From Castanea sativa (taxonomy: Eukaryota; Streptophyta; Magnoliopsida; Fagales; Fagaceae), in NCBI RefSeq assembly GCF_040712315.1, contig NC_134013.1:41516001-41580000 (forward strand): DNA of 64,000 nt. The letters run 5' to 3'. Positions 23,439-36,302 of this stretch are shown here, piece by piece. The position numbers and the translations under genes were made by a program. The notes below the pieces were generated by a model. The model was not told the DNA's origin and ran no database searches. It was given only the letters and a program-made list of their open reading frames with translations. How positions within the stretch are numbered: the stretch's first letter is position 1; every line of letters begins with the position of its first letter.

Positions 23439-24671
23439 TGAAGGAAATATGGATGTGCGCAGTGGAAAAATAACGGATCTACTTCATTCATAAAAGTTAA
23501 CATGTACTATGTAAGTTTCAGAATTTGAGAACAAGAGAGTGTACCTTGGAGCGGTGAATTTCAAAACCGAAGATCAGAAGCACTTGGGAACACTTTCAAT
23601 CTTCACTCTAATTCCACTAACGCCCAAGATGTGTGGTCTCTTAATCAGTTCCAAAGGGAGAAATGTCAAAGTGTCTAACACTTCTTACACCACTTCGCAA
23701 TAGTGTTCTTAAAAAATTCTCAACAGAAAATTCTGTATATTTCTCCCCTTGTGTCTAACTGATTATCTAATTGGGCTGGCCTTTTGGGCCTTTCCAATTG
23801 GGCTTAAGTGTGTGGCTTGGAGTGGGACCAATAAGACACTAGCTCCAATGGGCCTTGGGCTTTTCTGTCAACTCTTGACAAGTCCAAACTTACCATTAAC
23901 TATATTTAATACCACTATATAAATATAGTTACACTCTAGGCCTTATTTATAAATTATATCCCAAGACATTATTGTACATGTAACTCCTTCATAAAATATT
24001 CGTAGTAACACAAAGTCATGAATGTAGATTGCCACTTTGTAAATTACTACATCTTATCCTTAAGTACCCGGTTTAATCCTTTAAGTTATTCATCATATAT
24101 ATATGAAATCCAATTTTATAAATATATGCTCTAGTAACTATTTACTAAAGTAGTTAGGCCTAACATTCTGAATAACAAACTCATTAAACTTATCTCAAGG
24201 GAATATTTTGTATCTCCGTTAAGAGACTATGAATTCCATCTTGAGAATATATATTCCATCAACATTAAATTTGGCTGCCCAACATACTGGGATTTTGACC
24301 GTAACTCTAGATCTCACTCCTGATATATCAAAGCAACCTACACCTCATGATCAAGTCCATTATTCTCTCAGGAATAAGAGTTCATGCAAATATAAGTCAT
24401 GAATTTATTATTCACTTGACAGTCATTAGGAGAATAATAAATCTCACACCAGTCCAGTTCAATATGTTTTAACTCTTAAAACATATCAACTAGAAATCTT
24501 CATTTTCATGATTAAGACAAATCATCTTAGTTAATATGTTATAGTCTTCGCAGATGAAATGCCCAATTTCATCACCGACTATGAACTAAATTTTATTAAT
24601 TACAACATTAAGTCATACATAATAACATACATAGCATCATACAATAGGATTTAAGGGCACTAATCCTAACA
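23439..24671 (-). mobile_element. Copia-1 5' LTR (family C)
   Basis: On the minus strand it runs TGTTAGGATTAGTGCCC to CCTTCA, 1233 bp. It is shorter than the 3' LTR through a deletion near 24590 (between GAACTAAATT and TTATTAATTACAAC), and it lacks a small AAAGGGACC repeat. Otherwise the two LTRs are very similar, which argues for a fairly recent insertion. Confidence 0.9.
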
Positions 24672-24891
24672 TGCATTTAGTGAGTCATTGTGGTGTAATG
24701 CATGGACTTGTTTGATAAAATATGTCAAAGTATCTGTGTGGAATTGGGGGAAGGAGAAATAAATTGAAAACAATGGGATAATGTTACTATATTATTTTCT
24801 TGGACATCTGCCATGCTTGGTTAGTTAACAATCAATGACATTTTTTGTTTTAATGTAGGATGAGAGCTCGGGTGGTGTTTCAGTGTGTTAG

Positions 24892-26082
<1,191 letters not shown>

Positions 26083-28884
26083 TGTTAGGATGTGTGTCAT
26101 TAAATCCTATTATATGATGTTATGTATGACATTATGTATCACTTAATGTTGTAATTAATAAAGTTGTTTTATTATAATCTAAAATAATGGTAACATAAAT
26201 ATTGGACATTATCATATAGTCCATGAGATGCATAGTATGTGATTTATGTGAAAAGTCTCAGAAGATACAAATCACAAGTTCTTTGTAAATTCAGATTATC
26301 GTTTGTAATTAGTAATGAAATTGGACATTTTATCTGTAAAGACTATAACATATCAACAAAGTGATGGTTAAATACACGTTTGTATCGCATACAAAACATA
26401 CGCAATGAAAAATTAACAAATCTACTTCATTCGCAATTGTTAACATGTACTATGCAAATTTCAGAATTCAAGAATAAGAGAACGTACCTTGGTACGGTGA
26501 AATTCAAAACAAGAATCAGAAGTACTCAAGAACACTTTTAATCTTCACTCCAATTCCACTTTATGCTCAAGAAGTTTGGTCTCTCAATCAGTTTTCAAAG
26601 GGAGAATAAGAGAGTATTTCACACTCACATACACACCATTTCATGTTATTGTCTCTCATTAAAAATTCTGTATGTTTCTCTCCTTATATCTGATTATCTA
26701 ATTGGGTTATCCTTTTAGGCTTTTCCAATTGGGCTTTAGTGTGTGGCTTGGAGTGGGACCAAAAGGGAACAAATAAGACACTAACTTTAATGGGCTTTGA
26801 GCTTTTCTGTCAACTCTTAACAAGTTCAAAGTTACAATTAACTATATTTAATACCACTATATAAATATAGTTGCACTCTAAGCCTTATTTATAAATTATA
26901 TTCCAAGACTTTATTGTACATGCAATCCCTTCATAAAATATTTGTAGTAATACAAAGTCATGAATATAGACTGTTACTTTGTAGATTACTACATCTTATC
27001 CTTGAGTACTCAGTTTAATCCTTTATATTATTCATCATATATTTATGAAATCCAATTTCATAAATATATACTTTAGTAACTTCTTACCAAAGTGGTTAGA
27101 CCTAACTCTATGAATAACTGAACCCATTCAACTTATCTCAAGGGAATATTTTATATCTCCGTTAAGAGACTATGAATTCCATCTTGAGAATATATGTTCT
27201 ATCAACACTAAATATGGTTGCCCAACATACTGAGGTTCTAACCGTTACTTTAGACCTCACTCCTGATATATCAAAGTAACCTACGCTTCAAGATTATGTC
27301 TATTATCCTCTCAAGATTAAGAGTTCATGTAAATAGAAGTCGTGAGATTTATTATTTATTTGACAGAAATTAGAAGAATAATAAATCTCACAGCGGTCCA
27401 GTTTAATATGTTTTAACTCTTAAAACATATCAACACATCAACTAGAAGTCCTCACTTCCATGATCACGACAAATCATCTTAGTTGATATATTATAGTCTT
27501 CGCAAATGAAATGCCCAATTTCATCACCAACTACAAACTAAATTTTGTGTTTACAAAGAACTTGTGATTTATATTTTCTGTGACTTTTCACATAAATCAC
27601 ATACTATGCATTTCATAGACTATATGATAATATCCAAATATTCATATTACTATTATTTTAGATAACAATAAAATAACTTTATTAATCACAATATTAAGTC
27701 ATACATAATATCATACATAGCATCATACAATAGGATTTAAGGACACTAATCCTAACACTAAGATGATTTGTCTTGACCATGGAAGTGTGACTTCTAGTTT
27801 GTATGTTAATATGTTTTAAGAGTTAAGACATATTGGACTAGACCGCTGTGAGATTTATTATTCTCCTAACAACTGTCAAATGAATATTAAATCTCACGAC
27901 TTTAATTTACATGAACTCTTAATCTTGAGAGGATAATGGACCTAATCATGAAATGTAGGTTACCTTGATATATCAGAAGTTAGATTTAAAAACACAATCA
28001 AAACCTCAGTATGTTGAGCAACCACATTTAGTGTTGATGGAATATATATTCTCAAGATGGAATTCATAGTCTCTTACTGGAGATACAAAATATTTCATTG
28101 AGATAAGTTTAATGAGTTTAGTTATTCAGAGTATTAGGCCTAAACCACTTTAGTAATGAGTTCTAAAATATATATTTATGAAATTGGATTTCATAAATAT
28201 ATGATGAATAACATAGAGGATTAAACCAAGTACTCAAAAATTAAGATGTAGTAATTAACAAAGTGTCAATCTACATTCATGACTTTGTATTACTACAAAT
28301 ATTTTATGAAGTGGTTGCATGTATAATAAAGTCTTGGGATATAATTTATAAATAAGACCTAGAGTGTAACTATATTTATATAGTGGTATTAAATATAGTT
28401 AGTGGTAACTTTGGACTTGCAAGAGTTGACAAAAAAGCCCAAGGCCCATTGGAGCTAGTGTCTTATTGGTTCATTTTGGTCCCACCCCAAGCCATGCACC
28501 AAAGCCCAATTGGAAAGACCCAAAAGGCTAGCCCAACTAGATAATTAGTTAGATACAAAGGGAGAAATATACAGAATTTTATAAAGGTGTGACATCATTG
28601 TAAAAATGGTGTGTATGTAAGTGTGAGACACTCTTTTATTCTCCTTTTGAAAACTGATTGAGAGCCCACACTTCTTGGATGTAAAGTGAAATTGAAGTGA
28701 AGATTAAAAGTGTTCCTGAGTACTTCTGATTTTTTGTTTTGAATTTTACCGCACCAAGGTACGCTTTCTTGTTCTTGAATTCTGAAATTTGCATAGTACA
28801 TGTTAACAATTGTGAATGAAGTAGATCCGTTAATTTTTCGATGCGTATATTTTGTATGCGATACAAACATGTATTTAACCAACA
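26083..28884 (+). mobile_element. Solo family C LTR, interrupted by an inverted copy
   Basis: A + strand LTR begins TGTTAGGATGTGTGTC at 26083, runs to about 26361, and resumes at 27758-27763 (ACTAAGATGATTTGTC) through to ACCAACA at 28884. Comparison with the intact solo LTR at 42351-43721 shows the two halves join without loss at ACATATCAACTAAGATG. The hairpin arms at 28170-28184/28188-28202 are intact. No PBS or PPT adjoins it. The outer flanks (GCTGA and ACTAA) are too different to call a target duplication. Confidence 0.85.
26362..27757 (-). mobile_element. Nested solo family C LTR, opposite orientation
   Basis: On the minus strand it runs TGTTAGGATTAGTGTCC at 27757 to AACCATCA at 26362. 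It sits inside the + strand LTR of the same family, flanked by CAAAG (26357-26361) and CTAAG (27758-27762), a 4-of-5 target duplication. Together the two LTRs form a large imperfect inverted repeat. Confidence 0.85.
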
Positions 28885-28916
28885 ACTAATTCATTTCCAT
28901 TTCTGACACCTGCTCC

Positions 28917-29140
28917 CTTCACCTCTCCCTTGCGCACGTTTCTAGCCCAATATCTGAATTAATACATATTAGCTCATTAATTACCACAATTAAAAAGAAT
29001 AAAAGAGTCTCTCTCCTTTACAATGTGGGATTAAATATTTTTCACTAACTTCTTATCTTCCATATTAACTCCCAAATCTTTACATTTATGTTGTAATATA
29101 AATCAATTTTTAATTTATATAATATTAAAATACTCCAACA
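28917..29140 (-). mobile_element. Copia-2 3' LTR
   Basis: A roughly 224-bp segment matches 35668-35886 throughout (CTTCACCTC, CTAGCCCAATATCTGAAT, AAAAGAGTCTCTCTCC, TATTAACTCCCA). On the minus strand it begins TGTTGGAGTATTTT, directly after ATGAGTGGAGGAT. The short LTR distinguishes this family from family C. Confidence 0.8.
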
Positions 29141-29740
29141 ATCCTCCACTCATTTTAATATTAAATTTTTTAGTTAAAGAGAGATTACCAAGCAAAGACG
29201 GGTCACTATGCATCATGAAGGTATGCTCTGCATTGAACCTTCACTTAGTAAAACTATAATCTCAACTCCAGAGTCGTAGAGGTCTCTGACTTGAACTAGG
29301 ATTGCTTTAGAGAAATTAAGCATCATTGCTTACACATAACAACCCAGATGTTGACATGAGCTTTTATAGCTGGCACTTTGCAGCCATGTATTGGTCCCAG
29401 TTTCATGAGTGTATTTGAGATTAAGTCCTAATCTCATAGGGAGCGGCCCTACCCCTACACTCACATAGGTGAAATTTTGTTAAGGGTGCTCCTATGATTC
29501 CGACACTCCACTCATACGAGTTACAAATTATATAAAGAGTTTTTTACTTAACCTCTTTAATAAATGCACTTACATCATAGGGATGACCAATTAAAAAATT
29601 ATTCACAAAATAAAGAATTAAATAAATAAATAGTGCATTTCTTATGACCATAGTATGGTTTGTTTTTCCCATTGAACCCAATTCTCAGGATCTTTGGTCC
29701 TTGGGTTGGGTATCCTCATACATGACTCATGAATCTATGG
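29141..29740 (-). other. Copia-2 3' UTR
   Basis: Lies between the end of RNase H similarity and the 3' LTR on the minus strand. No gene is seen. Content is AT-rich with scattered moderate-GC text. Confidence 0.5.
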
Positions 29741-31404
29741 ACTTTATAGTCTTGTCCCCCTCGATGTTTTCCAAACTCTATCTTTTGCCAAGGTCTTGGT
29801 AAATGGATCTACACAATTATCATTAGATTTAACATAATCCATAGTTATAATGCTACTGCTCAAATAAAATCGCACGGTACTGTGCTTTCTTCTTATAGGT
29901 TTGGATTTACCGTTGTAATAACGGCTTTTAACTCTACCGATTGCGGCAGTGCTATTATAATGAACTAATATACGGGGAATTGGCTTTTTCTAAAGTGGAA
30001 TTTCATATAATAAATCTCCAAGCCAATTTGCCTTTTTACTAGTTGAAGCTAATGCTATTAATTCAGCTTCCATTGTTGAATTAGCAATTATTATTTGCTT
30101 TTTAAATTTCCAACAAATAGCACCACTACTTAAGGTAAAAATATAACCTGTGGTAGAGAGAGAATCACTTGACAAAGTATTCCAATCAACATCATTAAAA
30201 ACTTCAATTACAGCATGCATTTTTTTAAAATAAGCCATAACTTTTGGTACCAAGTAAATTTCTCATGACTCGCTCAATAGTTAGCCAATGATCTTTACTA
30301 GACTTGCTAGTAAATCTGCTAAGCACTCATACTGCATATGCAATGTCAGGTCTAGTATAATTAGTAGCATAATGCAAACTACCAATGATGCTAGCATAAT
30401 CCTTTTGATTAAAAATCTCATCATCATTATTCATAAGAAATAAATAAACACTAGAATCAAAATGAGTTGCTACACTTTTGTAATCATGAAAATTATATTT
30501 CTCAAAATTTTCTCAACATAATGTGATTGATCAAGAAATATTTCATCACATATTTTTGTAATTTTCATTCCCAAAATAAAATTAGCCTCACCAAAATCTT
30601 TCATATCAAAATGGCTTTTAAGCATATTTTTCATCTCATTTATAACATGCATATTTGAGCAAAAAATCAACATATCATCCACATAGAGGCTAATAATATG
30701 TAAATTATTCCATGAATTAGAATAAATATATTTATCACATTTATTTGATTTATAACCATTCTTAATCATACAGGAATTAAACTTTTCATGCCATTGTTTA
30801 GGTGCTTGTTTTAAGCCATACAAGGATTTAGTTAGCTTACATACCTTACTTTCTTGTCCAGGCTCAACAAAGCCTTTTTCCATTTCGAAAAACAGTTTTT
30901 ACACCCATTTGATGAATTTTCAAAAAAAAAAAAATTGCAGCAATAGCAATTAACAATCTAATAGATGTAATTCTTGTTACTAAAGAAAAAGTATCAAAAA
31001 ATCAAGATCAGCTTTTTGTTTTAAGCCTTTTGCAACAAGTCTAGCATTAAAGTTATCTATTGATCCATCCGGTTTAACTTTTTTCTAAGGACCCGTTTAC
31101 AACCTATGGTCTTACAATCCGGTAGAAAATCTACTAATTTCCAAGTTCTATTAGAAATTAGAGATTCCATCTCATCATTTAAAGTATCTTTCCAAAATAT
31201 AGCATCAAATGATGTTAAAACTTCTTTTAAATTTTGGGAATTTTCCTCAATGTTGAAAACATAATAATCAGGATCAAAATCCTTTTCAACTCTATCTCTT
31301 TTACTTCTTCTAGGTTCCATTTCAAAATTTTCTTGATTCTGTAAATGAGAGGTAAAAAAACTAGGTTGTGACAAAATATTTTCTTCACCCCCACTATTTT
31401 TCAA
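29741..31404 (-). pseudogene. Copia-2 reverse transcriptase and RNase H
   Basis: The RT N-terminal part is at 31057-31404, with the linker and DAIFWKDTLNDEMESL and CKTIGCKRVLRKK. The RT core at 30470-30883 has KVCKLTKSLYGLKQAPKQWH and the catalytic LYVDDMLIF. RNase H at 29990-30253 has STTGYIFTLSSGAICW and STMEAELIALA. Its C-terminus continues in another frame to about 29760 (YYNGKSKPIRRKHSTVRF, then YVKSNDNCVDPFTK). Stops and frameshifts separate the pieces, so no active enzyme can be made. Confidence 0.85.
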
Positions 31405-31440
31405 TTTAAAATGAATTTTTTCTTCATGAAAAATTACATC

Positions 31441-31743
31441 ACCAAATTCAAAAATTTTTTTTTTTTCAAGATTAAAAAATCTATAGACTACACTATTAAT
31501 CGCATAACAAAAAAAAGCACAAGTAAAAGCTCTTATACCTAATTTAGGTATTTTAGGGTTAGTAAGTCTTACATAAGCAAGACAACCTCATACTCAAATA
31601 TCTCAAATTTGGCTTATGTCCTTTCTGCACCTCAAAAGGTGTGGTAGGTGATTTTTTATGTGGCACCTTATTCAAAACATGACATACATTTAAAATAGCT
31701 TCACCCTAAAAATGTAAAGCTGCACCAGATTTAATTAACATGG
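31441..31743 (-). pseudogene. Copia-2 integrase, C-terminal part
   Basis: Downstream of the solo LTR on the minus strand, the frame resumes with integrase C-terminal text: NVCHVLNKVPHKKSPTTPFE, then GHKPNLRYL. It contains a stop and a frameshift. The other half is at 33768-34169. Confidence 0.7.
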
Positions 31744-33767
31744 TGTGAGAGGGCTTGATGAGTGCCCCTCAAAAAAGAGAGATTTTTCTGGTGTGCTTTT
31801 TAGGGAACCTCTCTTTTTGGGTAAATGGTGTGGAGTTGCCATTTATTTTTTTTATGTACAAAAAATAAGAAAAACTAATATACAAATACATGACTGAGTT
31901 GCTTCGTTTCATTGATTGAATAAAAAAAATACAAATTTGAAAATTTGAACTTTAGCCTTGGGTCCTCATTACAATCTACCAAATATACATGGCTTGTTGT
32001 CCTAGTTACAATCTACCCAAAATAAAAACAAAGATAAAGCTAGATCTACTTAACCAAGAAATCTAAATCTGGAGGCTAGGTTACTGAATAGGAAGGTGTT
32101 AGGCACCTATTCCGCCAAGACAGAATCTGGTCTTCTTGACTCTTGTGACCAATGTACCATTTTATGCATGTCATGAATGATATGTTGAACATGTGAAATA
32201 GACTAAACAACACAACACCACTTATGAATGTATCATCTTTTTTGTTTAAAAAATTCAGATCTGTTTTGATGATTAGAAAATTTGAGTTTGACATATATAA
32301 AAATCAGATCTGTTTTGTATGTTTGAAAAAGATATGTTTTTATTTTTATGTAGAGGATCTCATTCACAAAATAATTTCATGCTACATGACTCAAACAACA
32401 AAACAAACAACAATTCATTATCTCTTTCTTTATTTCAAAAATCTACATGCATTTAAAAAAATCAGATCTGTGTCTAAAAAGATACAAAATCCATTTTTAT
32501 CTTTAAAAAAAATTCAAATCTACATCTAAGGAAGATGTAGATCCGTTTTATTTTGAAGAAAAATTAGTTTAGTACATGCAGATCTCTAAAACTATGAAAC
32601 ATATTATAATAACAATAAAAGAATCAAGAACATATTTTGATAAACTAAATTAACGAATCAGAATATGAATATTTAAAACAAGAAACATGCACCATCATGA
32701 TTAGAGAAACATAAAAGAAGAAGGGTTAGAAAGCAACTTCTTGCATGAGCACTCTTTTACTTGAGAGGGTGTTTTAGGATTCAAAGAAATTTATTCAGTT
32801 CTCTTTGACACCTAAAAACCCTAATTCTTGTAGCAAATCTCAAAGAGGATCAAAGAATATCAGCAATTTGTAAGTCTCAAAACGTATGCCTCTCAGAGCG
32901 TAAAAAAAAAGGTGTTGAATTATGAGACCCATACTCTATTTATAGAGGCCAGAATTCTCTAAAAAATAGGCACAGACAATTAGGATGTTAATCCGAACTC
33001 ATCCTTTTGTGAAAAGGTCAAAAAGAGTGTGCCTTATCGTCACCCAAAGGCCGTTCGGCCAAAGCCCAAAAAAGGGAAATTCGGCACTTTCAAAGTGTTG
33101 TTTGGCACTCCAAAAGTGCTGAATTGGCTCTTGGGTGCCAAACGTACTTCCGTGTTCTGGTGCAATTTGGACTATCCTTCTAGGGTTTTTTGACCGGTCC
33201 TTGTATCTAGATGTGTTTTCATCCTCCGTCCATGATTTTTTATCTATTTTCTAGATAATTTAGGCTTTTTAAGAAAAATTATCTTTTGGATAAATCCCTT
33301 AAAATAAAATCTTGATAAAGTTCAGATTATCTACAATTTTATTGTTATCCAATCAACCCTTTTATTCCTATGCATGCATCCCTATTTTAAACACTAATTA
33401 TCAACCAATTACAAAATTATTTAATTAATTTTAATTGTTTGACCAATCAGAATTAATTTAAATTAATTGTGTGTGGTTGACTCTACCTAGACATAATGCA
33501 TATGGACCATGCAAACTTGATCATTCGATATCTTTCCATTCGATAGTTCGATTTAGAAACCGGACACACCATTGTGATCGTTAGAATCTCAAGATCATTG
33601 TTATGATATGCAATGAATGAATTGATGCATGTAATGCAAGAACAAATTGATGCATGTGATGCAAAGACAAATGATGCATGTAATGCAAGAATGATTTTTT
33701 GGTACATGGATGGTCACTCCAGCCATCTTCCTTGATTAAATCATGGGTGCAAAATCGAGTGTCTACA
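31744..33767 (-). mobile_element. Solo gypsy family A LTR (copy A3)
   Basis: On the minus strand it runs TGTAGACACTCGATTTTGC at 33767 to CCCTCTCACA at 31744, 2024 bp. It is flanked by perfect CATGG duplications (31739-31743 and 33768-33772). It shares the opening, TATA block (32937-32944) and terminal blocks with copies A1 and A2. With no internal region it is a solo LTR. It interrupts the integrase of copia-2 between AERKNRTLIELTNAM and the next residues, so it is younger than copia-2. Confidence 0.9.
32937..32944 (-). promoter_or_regulatory. TATA box of family A LTR copy A3
   Basis: TATAAATA on the minus strand in a CTATAAATAGAG context shared by all three family A LTRs. Confidence 0.55.
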
Positions 33768-34427
33768 CATGGCATTTGTTAACTCAATTAGGGTTCTATT
33801 TTTTCTTTCAGCCACACTATTAGAAGTAAGTGAATATGGTACAGTAGTTTCATGGATAATTCCCAATAACTAAACAAATGAGTTAAACGTACTTGATTCA
33901 TACTCACGGCCTCTATCACTTCTTATTCTTTTTATTTTTCTACCGAATTGAATTTCAACTTCTTTTAAGAAGTCTTGAAATTTTTAAAAAGCATCACTTT
34001 TATTTTTCAACAAATAAATAGTTGTATATTTTGAGAAATCATCAATAAAAGTGATAATATATCTATTTCCTTCACGAGTTAAAATTCCCTCAAATTCACA
34101 TAAATCAAAGTGAATTAACTCAAGAAATTCAGTATTTCTTACAACACTTTTATGAGGCCTTTTTGTGATCTAAGCTTGACTACAAGTTTCACGTTTTTCA
34201 AAATCTTTTGACAATCTTAGAATTAATCCTAAACTAATCACAATTCTCACATATCTACTATTTATATGACACAAACGAGCATGCCAAAAATTGATAGAAG
34301 AAAGTATATAAACTAAACTGGTAGATGCTCTATTATTCTCAACATTTAACTTAAACATTCCATCAAAGGCATAACCCCTGCCCACAAATATACCATTTTT
34401 AGTGATTACATAATTATCAGATTCCAA
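33768..34427 (-). pseudogene. Copia-2 pre-integrase and integrase N-terminal part
   Basis: The GAG-pre-integrase segment at 34170-34427 has ITKNGIFVGRGYAFDGMFKL and FWHARLCHINSRYV, the HxxxxH part of the zinc-binding region. The integrase catalytic core follows, broken, down to VAERKNRTLIEL near 33800, which carries the catalytic Glu. The frame then hits the solo LTR. Several stops are present. Confidence 0.75.
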
Positions 34428-34430
34428 TGT

Positions 34431-34680
34431 CTACTTGAAACCAACCTTGTTAAGCAAAAAGCTTGACATCAAATTCTTCTTCATAGACGAAGTGTAAAGT
34501 ACATCTTTTAATGTTAGCACACGTCTAGAAGTGAATTTCAAATCGATCTCACCATCTTGAGTCACCAAGTATAATTGTTTTTTCATCTTCAAAGGGAGTG
34601 TACAACTTGAACCAATCTTTGTCATAGCAAACATGCCTATAAGCACAAGAATCTGTCCATCACCCTTCAACACATTGCAC
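34431..34680 (-). pseudogene. Copia-2 protease
   Basis: Near 34625-34658 on the minus strand the frame reads [11 protein letters not shown], the retrotransposon aspartic protease site W-D-S-G with Gly changed to Cys. It continues in a second frame with DLKFTSRRVLTLKDVLYT and MKKNLMSSFLLNKVGFK, the usual downstream segment. The altered site and frameshift make it inactive. Confidence 0.7.
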
Positions 34681-34782
34681 CATATTGATGTCTGTAAATA
34701 GTCACTAAAGGCTCTTCGGTTACATTATCCTATGGAACAGATTCACGTTTTTGAAATTTTCAAAATCAAGCAATACGCCTAC

Positions 34783-35688
34783 TCATGCCATAGAAAAAAC
34801 AAGATTTATTAAATTGATCTTGTGATGGGGGTCATTGGTTCTTACTGTAATTTTTATTAGGGTTCCCCATCCTTGAGGTCTATTATTATTTTTGAAAACT
34901 CTCTTATTAGACTTTAATTGACCATTTCTAGGAAAATGAATTTTTGGCATATTATTATTGGTTGAAATAAGGTTTACCTTTTTGGTGGAATTACTATTGC
35001 TCTCTTGTGTCATGAGTACATCTTATCCTCTAGCCTCCTCCTCCTCTACACGGATGCATGTGATCAAAGTCTCCAAGGATGTCTCCTTTTGTTTGTGTCG
35101 CAAAGTCTTTTGGAACTCCCTCCAAGATTGTGGTGGTTTATCAACTATGCTAGCTACCACTAAACTATCTCCAATCTTCATGCCTTCAGACCTCAATTTT
35201 GCCACCATCACCTGGAAGTCTTGTGCTTGATCCACCACCGATTTTCCATCCACCATTTGGTAATGGAAAAATCTATTAGCAGCATACTTCTTCGCACTAG
35301 CCTCTTCGGTATCGTACTTGCTTTGTAAAGCTTTCCAAATTTTCTTGACAGAATTATAAGTTGTACCATAATAATCATATAAATGATCGACAAGACAATT
35401 CAAAATATAAAAGCGACAATTGTATTCATCTTTTGTATACTTATCAATTTTTCTTGATGGAGATGAAATTCTTCCTCACTCATATTCATCTTTTGTATGC
35501 TTATCAATTTTTTCTTGATGGAGACGAAATTCTTCCTCACTCATCTCATCGGTAGAAACCTTTGAAGAATTCTTGTCAATGAGGATGTAGGCGACTTTGA
35601 GAAGACTCAAGTAGAAGTTGACATTTCCTTTCCGCCTCTTGAAGTGGGCTTCCTTAAAGCGAAAGGGCTTCACCTCCCCCTTACACAC
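34783..35688 (-). pseudogene. Copia-2 gag
   Basis: From the LTR edge the frame reads [20 protein letters not shown] (35628-35688), then an MSEEEF..HQEKI helix. At 35023-35403 it continues with UBN2-type gag text ([40 protein letters not shown]). A basic segment (34783-35013) follows, in the position of the zinc-knuckle region, with no intact CCHC visible. A short duplication of about 65 bp (around 35430-35485 and 35492-35550) repeats the TATTCATCTTTTGTAT text and adds to the frame loss. Confidence 0.75.
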
Positions 35689-35886
35689 GTATCTAGCCCA
35701 ATATCTGAATCAATACATATTAGCCTATTAATTGCCACAATTAAAATGAATAAAAGAGTCTCTCTCCTTTTCAATGTAGGATTAAACATTTTTCATTAGC
35801 TTCTTATCTTCCATATTAACTCCCACATCTTTATATTTATGTTACAATAAATCAATTTTAATTCTATAATAGTAAAATGCTCCAAC
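35668..35886 (-). mobile_element. Copia-2 5' LTR (main part)
   Basis: Pairs with the 3' LTR at 28917-29140. On the minus strand its first 9 bases (TGTTGGAGC) are at 36303-36311, separated from the rest by the hAT MITE, which duplicated GCTCCAAC on insertion. Confidence 0.8.
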
Positions 35887-36302
35887 CAGGGACGGACCTA
35901 CACTAGGGCAGGGGGGGCCATTGCCCCCCCCCCCCACCCGAAAAAAAAAAAGCTAGTGTATATATATGTGATGAAATTTTAAATTTTGGTCCTAATAGCC
36001 CCCCCCCCCCCCCCCCCCCCAAATTTAAAAAAAAAAAAGGTATACATATGTAAGTTGAAAAATTAAGATTTGCCCTTAAATATATATATATATATATATA
36101 TAATTTTTTTGGATCTCCTCTAAAATAGCGTCGAGTTCCATTTTGATAAATGTGTTGAAATGTTTAAGAAACACTTATTTTATATGTAGTATTTTATTGA
36201 ATATGAAATAGATGTTAGTTTTTATTTTCATATATAAAAAATAAAAAAAAAAATTTGTTTTAAGCTTTGCCCCTCCAGGTTCGAATCCTGGTTCCGTCCC
36301 TG
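35887..36302. mobile_element. hAT-type MITE
   Basis: A 416-bp element has perfect 10-bp terminal inverted repeats, CAGGGACGGA and TCCGTCCCTG, flanked by a perfect 8-bp duplication GCTCCAAC (35879-35886 and 36303-36310). An 8-bp target duplication with a CAGGG-type terminus is the hAT signature. No transposase is encoded. The interior has two long C runs (about 35925-35937 and 36000-36020), A runs and a (TA)n tract (36067-36104). It inserted into the 5' LTR of copia-2. Confidence 0.95.
36275..36291 (+). other. tRNA T-arm-like hairpin with Pol III B-box sequence
   Basis: CCAGG-TTCGAAT-CCTGG is a 5-bp stem with a 7-base loop, exactly a tRNA T-arm, and includes the B-box consensus GGTTCGAATCC. 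No D-arm, anticodon arm or acceptor partner lies at the right distance upstream, so it is not a tRNA gene. It forms the subterminal part of the hAT MITE, just inside its right inverted repeat. Confidence 0.7.

Larger units (their letters stand above)
14997..24671 (-). mobile_element. Copia-1: nearly complete Ty1/copia element
   Basis: Read on the minus strand the order is 5' LTR (23439-24671), methionine-tRNA PBS (23425-23436), leader, gag-protease (19228-20704), integrase-RT-RNase H (16726-19214), PPT (16712-16726), 3' LTR (15320-16711) and a partial repeat of the LTR (14997-15319). Integrase before reverse transcriptase is the copia order. The outermost flanks are TGCTT (14992-14996) and TGCAT (24672-24676), a 4-of-5 match to a target duplication. 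The flank of the inner LTR edge (TGTTT) does not match, so the partial LTR copy seems to belong to the element. A solo gypsy LTR interrupts the leader. A handful of stops and frameshifts make it non-autonomous. Confidence 0.9.

Noticed and set aside
26083..28884. Complete copia element with two inverted LTRs
   Set aside because: The two LTRs are in opposite orientation and one splits the other, so they cannot be a 5'/3' pair. No internal domain lies between them.
36275..36291. Possible tRNA gene at the T-arm-like hairpin
   Set aside because: Only the T-arm is present. There is no acceptor stem partner, D-arm or anticodon arm at the right spacing, and the hairpin is part of a hAT MITE end.
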